Of a stretch of DNA of 22,964 nt, positions 15,526-22,964 are shown piece by piece. A program made the position numbers and the translations under genes. Each line of letters opens with the position of its first letter. Position 1 is the first letter of the stretch. The notes under the pieces are model-generated. The model ran no database searches and was not told where the DNA came from. It saw only the letters and a list, made by a program, of their open reading frames with translations. Origin of the DNA: Clostridium_AD sp937920395 (GTDB lineage: Bacteria; Bacillota; Clostridia; Clostridiales; Clostridiaceae); contig DAVZGP010000062.1 of NCBI GenBank assembly GCA_052274345.1, positions 1 to 22,964 on the forward strand, given 5' to 3'.

Positions 15526-15602
15526 GGTGAATTTTCTTATAAACAAACAATAGTCACTACAAACCATTATTTTTGATTATTATGATGTTTTAAACACACA
15601 AA

Positions 15603-18044
15603 TTAACTAGGCATTTTAATTACCAACCTATCCCCTATGTATTGAACTACCATATCAACATTTTCTGTCTCAGTAATACCAATACCATGTGTCTTCGCAA
15701 CTAAGATCAATTTGAAGTCTCTCTTCATAACTATTCCAGGGAAGCTACCTTCGCGCTTATGAATAGTAAGAGTGTTAGTTTCATCTTCCCAAGTAATATT
15801 TATAAAGGCAAAGGCACCATTTTCATAGTTGTAATTATCACCCTCATCCTCATATAACTTAAAGTTACCAGAAGCTCCAGCATATATCCTTAATTCTAAG
15901 GGTGCATTCAACTTATCTCCTGTATACTCAGCGACGGGTCCCATTGGAACTATTGAACCAGAAGGAATATATAAGGGCATGGTGTCAAGTGATGAGTTAG
16001 CTTGTATAGACCTCCCCCCCTCATATCTCTGTCCTGTCCAAAAATCATACCACTGTGGTCCCTTAGGTAAATATACTTTACGGCTTTTCTGATCATTATT
16101 AATTGCCACTGATTTTGGATTGTAATACATCGGCTTAGTTACTGGGCATACCATAAAACTAGGACCAAACATGTATTGATCATCAATATTATAAGTATTA
16201 GGATCGCTTTGAAAATCAAATACCAAAGCCCTCATCATAGTATAGTCGTCATGGGTAACCATTCCTGCCAATGAATAAATATAAGGAATTAGTCTATAAC
16301 GGAGATAATCAAATTTTAATAAGGTGTCATAAAAAATTGATCCAGGTTCTCCAAAATTCCACATCTCCCTTGGAGTATCAGTACCATGAGAACGAAACAT
16401 AGGAAGAAAAGCACCATATTGAAACCATCTCACATAAAGCTCTCGATAGCCCATGTCCTTGCAGCCCTCTTCATAGTCTCCATTATAAAACCATAAACCT
16501 CTTTTCTTTACAAAGAAAGCTCCAATATCCGTGGTCCAATAGGGAACACCAGTAATGCAAAAGTTTAGACCATCTGCTATCTGTTTTTTTAATGTACTCC
16601 AATTGGCACTAAGGTCTCCTGACCAAGTGATTGTGCTGTATCGTTGCTGACCTGCATAAACTGAACGTGTAAGGTTAACTACTCTTTTCTCAGATGTAAC
16701 TTCACGTTGTCCTTCATAAATACATTTAGAATGCATAAGAGAGTAGGCATTTATAAATTGTGGATCCATATATTTTTTTGACTCACTGGTGTTTATTAAT
16801 ACTCTTTCCTCTGGTTCAGGTTTTACCTCACCTGTCCAGTCTGCTTCAAAAGGTTCAGTACAATCACACCACCAAGCATCCACACCTTTAGAAAAAAGGC
16901 CTTCATTTGCTTGTTTCCAGTATAACTTTCTGGCATCAGGATTAAATGCGTCGTAGGTAGCTTGATTCCCAAGTAGATACCTTGATTCTTTCATTTCCTT
17001 ATAATTCTCTCCCTGATTTTTCATAATTGGCCATATGGATATCATAAGCTTTGCGTTCATATCATGAAGACTCTCCATCATTGCACTAGGATCCTTAAAT
17101 CTTTCCGAATCAAAGGACTTTTGTCCCCAGAGATCTCCTGTCCAACTTTTCCAATCAAGTACTATCAAGTCCATAGGTATTTTTCTATCCCTGTGTTCCT
17201 TAACTACATTTATTAACTCTTCTTGAGTTTCATAGCGTTCTTTTGACTGCGTGTAACCAAATGCCCATCTTGGAAGCATAGGAACCCTTCCAGTTAGTCT
17301 TCTGTAACCTGCTACGATATTATCAAGATTCGGTCCATATATGAAGTAATAATCCATTTGTTGGTCAACATCAGTCCATATATATGAACCAAAAGCATCA
17401 TTTCTAAAGACCATAAGTGAATAACTATCTACTAAAATTCCATAGCCATTGGTTGAAACAAGTACAGGTATTACAGCTTTCATATTTTGTTGGTATAAAT
17501 ATTGATGTTGCCCACTAAGATTCATCATGCCTTCTTCATGGGAACCTAGACCGTAGAGTGCCTCATCCTTATTCCAATCAAACTCTAATTTTGTATGATA
17601 TGCTTTGTATGCAGGAACAGACTTAAAATTATCTGCATTAGAACGCATACCATCCACACTATTTCCAGATTTTATTTCTGTATTTTCATCGAAAACAGAT
17701 TTATACACATCAATAGGTTTTAAAGTTTTACCTCCTTTATCAGGTTCCTTTGCTAGTAGGTTCCCTTTATTATCAAGATATTTAAAGCAGCAAGTTTGCA
17801 TATCTATAACAACTTGTAGGTCTTTTGTAGCTAGAATTAATTCATCATCAATTTCCTTTACAGACCATTCAATATTACTTTTATCTTGTGAAACTATCAT
17901 CATACTACTATTTGTACTAAAATCATTATCTAATGTATAAAGGACTCGAATAATACCATTTCCATAGGGTACTAACTTCATTTTGCCCTTTGATGTTTCT
18001 ATAACTAAACTATCAGAGTACTTTATATAATTTTCAATCTTCAT
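15603..18044 (-). CDS. GH31 alpha-glycosidase, possibly alpha-xylosidase
   Basis: An 813-residue retaining alpha-glycosidase. The N-terminal beta-sandwich includes YGLGSHEEGMMNLSG, then the barrel begins near 250 (GRVPMLPRWAFGYTQSKERY). The nucleophile is D397 in WWCDCTEPFEADW and the acid/base is D480 in WSGDLSANW; the conserved FRSHGTDTPREMW block follows. The sequence around QQNMKAVIPVLVSTNGYGIL recalls Cellvibrio-type Xyl31 alpha-xylosidases, so an alpha-xylosidase acting on xyloglucan-type fragments is the best guess; alpha-glucosidase or alpha-galactosidase remain possible. No signal peptide. The frame is open from ATG 18053, but AGAGGAG touches that ATG, whereas it lies nine bases from ATG 18044, which is therefore the start. 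Co-transcribed with the 1094-residue protein (93-base gap). Confidence 0.88.
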   Translation of the reverse strand: MKIENYIKYSDSLVIETSKGKMKLVPYGNGIIRVLYTLDNDFSTNSSMMIVSQDKSNIEWSVKEIDDELILATKDLQVVIDMQTCCFKYLDNKGNLLAKEPDKGGKTLKPIDVYKSVFDENTEIKSGNSVDGMRSNADNFKSVPAYKAYHTKLEFDWNKDEALYGLGSHEEGMMNLSGQHQYLYQQNMKAVIPVLVSTNGYGILVDSYSLMVFRNDAFGSYIWTDVDQQMDYYFIYGPNLDNIVAGYRRLTGRVPMLPRWAFGYTQSKERYETQEELINVVKEHRDRKIPMDLIVLDWKSWTGDLWGQKSFDSERFKDPSAMMESLHDMNAKLMISIWPIMKNQGENYKEMKESRYLLGNQATYDAFNPDARKLYWKQANEGLFSKGVDAWWCDCTEPFEADWTGEVKPEPEERVLINTSESKKYMDPQFINAYSLMHSKCIYEGQREVTSEKRVVNLTRSVYAGQQRYSTITWSGDLSANWSTLKKQIADGLNFCITGVPYWTTDIGAFFVKKRGLWFYNGDYEEGCKDMGYRELYVRWFQYGAFLPMFRSHGTDTPREMWNFGEPGSIFYDTLLKFDYLRYRLIPYIYSLAGMVTHDDYTMMRALVFDFQSDPNTYNIDDQYMFGPSFMVCPVTKPMYYNPKSVAINNDQKSRKVYLPKGPQWYDFWTGQRYEGGRSIQANSSLDTMPLYIPSGSIVPMGPVAEYTGDKLNAPLELRIYAGASGNFKLYEDEGDNYNYENGAFAFINITWEDETNTLTIHKREGSFPGIVMKRDFKLILVAKTHGIGITETENVDMVVQYIGDRLVIKMPS

Positions 18045-18137
18045 TTCACACATCTCCTCTTAAATAATATTGCTTACCTAGCTTAAATTAAAATTTACTT
18101 CCACTTAAATCATTTCTCCAAATGGAGATTACAGCAG

Positions 18138-21100
18138 CTAAAGGATTATATCTACATCAATATAACAACTACCAATGGATATATTATTCTTCATTCTCTT
18201 CCCTGCTATATAAACCCATGAGTTATTTTCTTTAAAAATGCTTAAATCTCCATTTGGTATTACTTCAAGTCCATTAACACTTAAAACATCATGAATATAA
18301 GCACCTAAAAGCTTCCCTTTCTTGTCAATCCATATTTTGCATCCTCTCTGGCCCTTAACATTCATCTTAATTTCCGCGCCAGATGCTAAGTCTGTAAAGT
18401 TTATAGAATCATCTTCGCCTTCATTTACAATTGTATATACAGTGCAATTCTCATAAGGTATAGGATATACCATCAAATTAGGTTTAGTATCTATTTCATT
18501 TATCTTGCAAATTGTATTAGTTATGCCTGCCTCTTTTATAGCAAAGCGATAAAGCTCTGCAAGTGGCTCTATAGAATCAGATAATTCTAGTGGTAGAGGG
18601 CAATGAATAAGCTTTCCTTTACCAATATTAAAGACTCTTACAAGGTTATCTTTACCATTCAAATATGATGCTTTATTAATTGTATGGGCAGGATCTGCAT
18701 ATGCTGTTATCTTTCTAAATGAAGCATTAAAGGAATAATCACCTATATGAAGTCTTTCTTCTGAAAATATTGGTTTTACCTCTGCCATTATCCCTAAATC
18801 GCAGAATCTAGTGGCTTTACGCCAGTAGTTGTCGACATCAACAGTTCCAGAAATAAGTACAGTTTTACCCATGCTTATGTACTGCTTAAGAAGTGTCCAC
18901 GTAGCCTCCGATAACATCTGCGCTGCAGGTAGAATAATAAGTTTTGGCTTTCCTATTTGTGATAAATTATCTGCTTTAAATAAATGTTCAAGAACCATAT
19001 CTGACTGCATTTTTAAATGATAATGTAGTGCTAATATATGTGATCTTATACCTTGTGAAGCTAAATTTCTATCCACTGAGAAGTAATAATTAGTAGGATG
19101 AAGAGTTAAAATTTCAACCGCATCTTCGTTCCTTCCACTCATTAAAGAATGTGTTTTGCCCTCTATCCATGATAATAGCCTCGTTACGCCTACAGAAGCC
19201 GTAGCGGTCCTATCTGCTCTGTATAAACCGAGAGTATTTTCAGTTAATTCATTCTCAAAAGGATCACTAAATGATTGCCACTGTATCCAATTTCCAAAGG
19301 AGTAAAGTAGTTTCTTCTCTAAAACGCCTGCTATTCCATTAGCATCGTATCTTTCTGTGCCTCGATTATCTTCAGCTATATAGACACCAAGCTCCTGACC
19401 ACAACATGGTATTCCTCTAACCCTATTTAGAAAATACTCTGCAAAAATGATTGAGTTTTTTCCCCACTGATGCCAATTGACAACATCGATATTGCCTTTA
19501 TAAGCCTCGTCCTGCTCAGATGGGATTCTCATGTCCTCATCCCTTCCCATCATTACAATAAGTTTAGGTGCCCTTGACTTAATAGTATTGTATATTTGTG
19601 CAACCAAGTTACTATAACTTTCCCGTGCAAAATCAAAAAAATCTGTAAGCAATGCATTATCTATATACTTTTCTGTACGAGCCATATTTCTACTAAATTG
19701 ATCTTCTCTTGGTAAATATGCATCATCAAAAGTTTTAACTGAGCTGACGTTTATTCCCCAGGCCTGCCTTAACATAACTATATCATTATTATATTTCTTT
19801 TTAAGCCAGCATATCCAGTTTTCCAGCTCATACTTATCTCCTGATGGTCTGCCAAGAGTCCACCCCCCTGCATAAGAATAGGATGGTTCATTTATTATAT
19901 CTACCATTACATTTGGCCACTCTTTAAATCTGTCACTAAAACATTCAAATACCCTTATCACTTTTTTCCTCATTTGTGGATTATGAACAGGGCATTTTAA
20001 ACGATCCCAGTTATTAAGAGTTACATTTCCAAACACGAACTGAACAGGTAATCCATATTTTGAGGCGGTATAAAAATATGCTTCAAGAGCTCTTGCAGAT
20101 TTTTCATTTATATTCCCTTCCTCATCATAAAACTGCAATATTAATTCCCAATTACCACTTCTAAGTATGTTGAAACCTACTTCTTTTAATTCTTTCAAAT
20201 CAACATCACATTGATATGCATTAAAGTTTATGAAACATTTACGATATTTGTCAGTTACAAAATAAGTTGTTCCATGCATGGCAAATGGCATGCCATCTTG
20301 GAGGCAAAAATCTGGAGATTTAGTGTTGTCAATATATATAGGCTTAAATGCTTTAAGGGCATTAGAAATGAATTTTTTTGAATGCTTGTAAAATCCAGTG
20401 TTTTTCTGTGCAATAAGATTATTATCTTGGTAAACACTTGTTACTACTTTATAAAATCCTTCATTCAAATCTTTGAGTTCTACTTCGCTATCAAATATAC
20501 CTTGTTTAAAACAAATACTATTCAATTCTAATTCTAGCAACTTTTCACTATTTTTATTTGCAAATATTTGTATCTTTATTTTGTATTGGTTTGATATTAT
20601 TTCTTTTTTAGTAATAGGTGTTAATCTTAGTTGTAACATGGGTGTTTCATCTTCGTAATACATAGCATAGCTTGAACATATTTCAAGATTCACGGTACTT
20701 CTAAGTGCTGTGCCTATAATATTTGAAAGTAATTTTATACCTGATAGCTTATTATAATAATCTTGATCAGTTGGAGTAAAATTAAGAAATATTAGAGAGC
20801 CTTTGATGAAATGGTCAACTCTTGATATAGGAATTGCCACAAGTTCGCCTGCTTTTGAATACCAACCGCACGCCGTCTCATATTGTGAACTTACAATAAA
20901 GCTATCATCAGGAGCTTTATTTTCAACAAGATTATAATGGACGCTACAAGTTTTAGACATTTTCGGAAACTCTCCAACATTATATATTTCATTTATAAAA
21001 TTGTACTTTGAATTTAGTACCTTAAGCTTCATTCCTTCACCTGCAGCACCAGTTTCAGGAAAGTAGTCAACAACCTTAAGTGAACGTATTGCACTTACCG

Positions 21101-21422
21101 TTTGTGGCATCATTAAAGCCTTATCATTTTTAATTGTATAAGGAACACTAAAAGGCATATAACCAATATTTAGTATTATTCCACCTTTATTGTAAAAGTT
21201 TAGTATCTCATCAAAGCTCTCCTCTTTATAAAACGAGCCAAGAGTATTTATTAATACATCTACATCTTTAAAATCACCTTCCATAATATCCTCTGCACAA
21301 ACAGATTTAATATTTAATTCTTCTTTTAAATTTGAAGATGCTAATTCTATTGAATCAAGTACATTTTGAACCTTTAATGTCATTTCCACAAAATTACTAT
21401 ATAAGATGTTAATCTTCTTCAT
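18138..21422 (-). CDS. Large clan GH-A-like glycoside hydrolase with flanking amidotransferase-like domains, family not recognised
   Basis: A 1094-residue protein. Residues 1-240 look like a Rossmann-type amidotransferase-like domain (INILYSN, DVDVLINTLGS, GGIILNIGYMPF). An Ig-like stretch follows (about 250-345). A TIM barrel occupies roughly 365-760: the motif VDIINEPSYSYAGG gives a probable acid/base E512, and CCGQELGVY gives a probable nucleophile E677, a spacing normal for clan GH-A. A second amidotransferase-like domain (about 795-935; KPKLIILPAAQMLSE, GKTVLISGTVD) resembles the trimerisation domain of GH42 beta-galactosidases, and a beta-sandwich ends the protein. The overall order resembles GH42, but the N-terminal extra domain and the motif wording do not match GH42, GH35 or GH5 as I know them. 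No signal peptide; substrate unknown. The start follows AAGGAGG with ideal spacing. Confidence 0.75.
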   Translation of the reverse strand: MKKINILYSNFVEMTLKVQNVLDSIELASSNLKEELNIKSVCAEDIMEGDFKDVDVLINTLGSFYKEESFDEILNFYNKGGIILNIGYMPFSVPYTIKNDKALMMPQTVSAIRSLKVVDYFPETGAAGEGMKLKVLNSKYNFINEIYNVGEFPKMSKTCSVHYNLVENKAPDDSFIVSSQYETACGWYSKAGELVAIPISRVDHFIKGSLIFLNFTPTDQDYYNKLSGIKLLSNIIGTALRSTVNLEICSSYAMYYEDETPMLQLRLTPITKKEIISNQYKIKIQIFANKNSEKLLELELNSICFKQGIFDSEVELKDLNEGFYKVVTSVYQDNNLIAQKNTGFYKHSKKFISNALKAFKPIYIDNTKSPDFCLQDGMPFAMHGTTYFVTDKYRKCFINFNAYQCDVDLKELKEVGFNILRSGNWELILQFYDEEGNINEKSARALEAYFYTASKYGLPVQFVFGNVTLNNWDRLKCPVHNPQMRKKVIRVFECFSDRFKEWPNVMVDIINEPSYSYAGGWTLGRPSGDKYELENWICWLKKKYNNDIVMLRQAWGINVSSVKTFDDAYLPREDQFSRNMARTEKYIDNALLTDFFDFARESYSNLVAQIYNTIKSRAPKLIVMMGRDEDMRIPSEQDEAYKGNIDVVNWHQWGKNSIIFAEYFLNRVRGIPCCGQELGVYIAEDNRGTERYDANGIAGVLEKKLLYSFGNWIQWQSFSDPFENELTENTLGLYRADRTATASVGVTRLLSWIEGKTHSLMSGRNEDAVEILTLHPTNYYFSVDRNLASQGIRSHILALHYHLKMQSDMVLEHLFKADNLSQIGKPKLIILPAAQMLSEATWTLLKQYISMGKTVLISGTVDVDNYWRKATRFCDLGIMAEVKPIFSEERLHIGDYSFNASFRKITAYADPAHTINKASYLNGKDNLVRVFNIGKGKLIHCPLPLELSDSIEPLAELYRFAIKEAGITNTICKINEIDTKPNLMVYPIPYENCTVYTIVNEGEDDSINFTDLASGAEIKMNVKGQRGCKIWIDKKGKLLGAYIHDVLSVNGLEVIPNGDLSIFKENNSWVYIAGKRMKNNISIGSCYIDVDIIL

Positions 21423-21553
21423 TAAAATGCCTCCTTAAATAATCTTATTTTTCTCATATGAGTACGAATAGTAAATTCCAATTTTCAATACCTAGATATA
21501 AACGTATTTTACCATACTTATAGATACCGTTTACTTATATTTACCAAAATCTT

Positions 21554-21589
21554 AAAAAAATAGCCCTTGGTATACAAGGGCTATTTTTT
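21554..21589 (-). terminator. Strong intrinsic terminator overlapping the GH28 stop codon
   Basis: AAAAAATAGCCCTTG (21555-21569) pairs perfectly with CAAGGGCTATTTTTT (21575-21589) around five bases, and the minus strand leaves through seven Ts (21560-21554). The stem includes the last codon and two bases of the stop of the GH28 gene, so translation to the stop would compete with the hairpin. Confidence 0.88.
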
Positions 21590-22901
21590 ATGCTTTAGAT
21601 TTGATAAGTGTATCACATTGTTTGAAAATCACATCTTTACATTCAAGAAATATACCCTCTCTACTTTCGAGTATATTGTCTACATCACTTATACTTACGT
21701 TTTCAAATGAAACATCTCTTGCATGGCAGGCATAAATAGGAGAAACCTTCTCATATATCATTGGCTTCCCAATCCATGGTCTTAAATCATATTGTCCTAG
21801 TTCATAAATTGATTGTCTCTTAAAGTTTAGCAAAACATTCTTAAAACGGATGTTTTGAATGGCATCTTCTACATCACTATAAATAAAAATACCTGTTTCT
21901 GTTTCACATATAATATCCTCAAAGACTACATTTTTAATAGTACTAATACACATTCCTTCTTCTCTCGCAGCACAAGTGATATAAATTGGTTCACCTCTGC
22001 CCCACCATTCATCACTAAATCTTTTAGTTTGTATATTTATATGACTAAACAAAACATTTTCTACGCCATGGGTATCCCTAATTTGAAATGACAATCCTCT
22101 ATTACTATTAGTAATATTTATATTGGTAAAAATACAATTTTTAAAGGTTCCAAAACTACTGCTCCCAAACTTAATCGCTGAACTTGTTGATGTTAAGTTA
22201 CAATTTGTCACAAGCAAGTTTTCACAATCACCATACTCTGCTGTTTCTTCTGTACATTTCGGACAAATAGCATCATCACCCGTTACAATCCTGCAATTTT
22301 TTATGATTGTATTTTTACAACGATCAATATCAATTCCATCTGTATTAGGCATCCTTAGATCATTAGTTATATTAATGTTGTCAATAATAGTCCCTTGACA
22401 TCCTACCAAATGAATAGTCCAAAAAGGAGCTTTTTGTACAGTTATATCTTCAATAAGGAGATTTTCACAATTCTCTATATATATATTCATAGGCCTTGGG
22501 TAAGTATAAACATCAAAATGGGCAGTTGCTTTCTCATCAGACTCTAGAAATAGCTTATAATTTCCATCAATACTACCTTCTCCAGTAATTTTAATGTTTT
22601 TAGTATTTTTAGAATAAATTAAAGCACAAATAGATGTTTCACTATTTATTCTTTCAAAAGGTCCTTTCCTTGTAATGTACTCCTCAGTTTTGCCACTTCC
22701 TTTTATAATAGAACCCTTCTCTAATTGCAATGTTATATTAGATTTAAGCACTAGACCACTACTCAAAAAAGTTTTTCCGGCTTCGAAAATAACTATTCCG
22801 CCACCCTTTTCACTACATTTATCTATTGATTTTTGAATAGCTACTGTATCATCACATACTCCATCACCAACGCCGCCATACTCACTAATTTTAATATTCA
22901 A
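21588..22901 (-). CDS. GH28-family pectinase-fold glycoside hydrolase
   Basis: A right-handed beta-helix protein of 437 residues. NTDGIDIDRC carries D191 and D194 and GDDAIC carries D212 and D213 (numbered from the GTG at 22910; subtract 3 from the preferred start), the GH28 catalytic carboxylates. The GHG motif is replaced by SSAIKFGS, with no histidine, as in many bacterial rhamnogalacturonan- or exo-type members. No signal peptide, so it probably trims imported pectic oligosaccharides. The frame opens with GTG at 22910, but GAGGGG abuts that codon. TTG at 22901-22899, eight bases downstream of AGGGG, is the better start and gives MNIKISEYGGVGDG, the usual family opening. It is followed by its own terminator, so it is transcribed separately from the block to the left. 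Confidence 0.85.
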   Translation of the reverse strand: MNIKISEYGGVGDGVCDDTVAIQKSIDKCSEKGGGIVIFEAGKTFLSSGLVLKSNITLQLEKGSIIKGSGKTEEYITRKGPFERINSETSICALIYSKNTKNIKITGEGSIDGNYKLFLESDEKATAHFDVYTYPRPMNIYIENCENLLIEDITVQKAPFWTIHLVGCQGTIIDNINITNDLRMPNTDGIDIDRCKNTIIKNCRIVTGDDAICPKCTEETAEYGDCENLLVTNCNLTSTSSAIKFGSSSFGTFKNCIFTNINITNSNRGLSFQIRDTHGVENVLFSHINIQTKRFSDEWWGRGEPIYITCAAREEGMCISTIKNVVFEDIICETETGIFIYSDVEDAIQNIRFKNVLLNFKRQSIYELGQYDLRPWIGKPMIYEKVSPIYACHARDVSFENVSISDVDNILESREGIFLECKDVIFKQCDTLIKSKA

Positions 22902-22964
22902 TAACGTCACCCCTCGTATAATGTAGTTGTAAGCATTGATAATAATTCAGTCATACTAACCACG

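Noticed and set aside
21695..21715. A cre-like sequence within the GH28 gene
   Set aside because: It lies in coding sequence and misses a fixed position of the consensus.
240..22398. Plus-strand open frames (for example 240-542, 7480-7818, 11216-11545, 17605-17940)
   Set aside because: All lie opposite convincing minus-strand genes, lack ribosome binding sites and have low-complexity or family-less translations; they are shadows.
1..22964. tRNA or rRNA genes, CRISPR arrays, insertion sequences
   Set aside because: I saw no cloverleaf or ribosomal sequence, no regularly spaced repeats and no transposase frame or terminal inverted repeats.

Overview
The window looks like a low-GC Firmicute, most likely a plant-polysaccharide-degrading Clostridium or close relative. 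It is AT-rich, has strong AGGAGG-type ribosome binding sites, uses TTG starts and ends most genes with TAA. Every gene I can support lies on the minus strand, so the text below runs from right to left in transcription order.

Right part (22901 to 10718): a GH28-type pectinase-fold enzyme with its own perfect terminator; a 1094-residue clan GH-A-like protein of unrecognised family flanked by amidotransferase-like domains; a GH31 alpha-glycosidase; a GH51 alpha-L-arabinofuranosidase; and a GH38/DUF5054-like alpha-mannosidase relative whose base composition is higher in GC than its neighbours.

Middle (10717 to 10072): a regulatory region. It holds the 31-codon stump of a LacI-family regulator (start, ribosome site and half of the helix-turn-helix only), a perfect 12-bp hairpin, a probable promoter with a CcpA cre-like box inside its spacer, a second copy of the box core, and an AT-rich repeat also found at the left edge of the window.

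Left-middle (10071 to 2216): a mannan-centred operon. In order: GH130 mannoside phosphorylase, GH28-like enzyme, Axe2-like SGNH acetylesterase, CE2 acetylesterase, GH113 beta-mannanase (interrupted by an in-frame TAA) and GH2 beta-mannosidase. None of the hydrolases has a signal peptide. The set therefore appears to finish imported, acetylated oligosaccharides in the cytoplasm: esterases deacetylate, GH113 and GH2 cut beta-mannosides, GH130 phosphorolyses mannosyl linkages, and GH28, GH51, GH31 and the GH38-like enzyme remove pectic, arabinosyl, alpha-xylosyl or alpha-mannosyl parts. No transporter or intact regulator is in the window.

Left end (2215 to 1): a 495-bp gap with a riboswitch-like arrangement of three competing helices pointing along the plus strand at no gene, then a two-gene membrane unit: a TPR protein and a membrane-anchored protein of unknown function, also broken by an in-frame TAA. 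The most notable points are the two early TAA lesions, the truncated LacI gene, the orphan riboswitch-like element and the two poorly characterised large enzymes (1094 aa and GH38-like).
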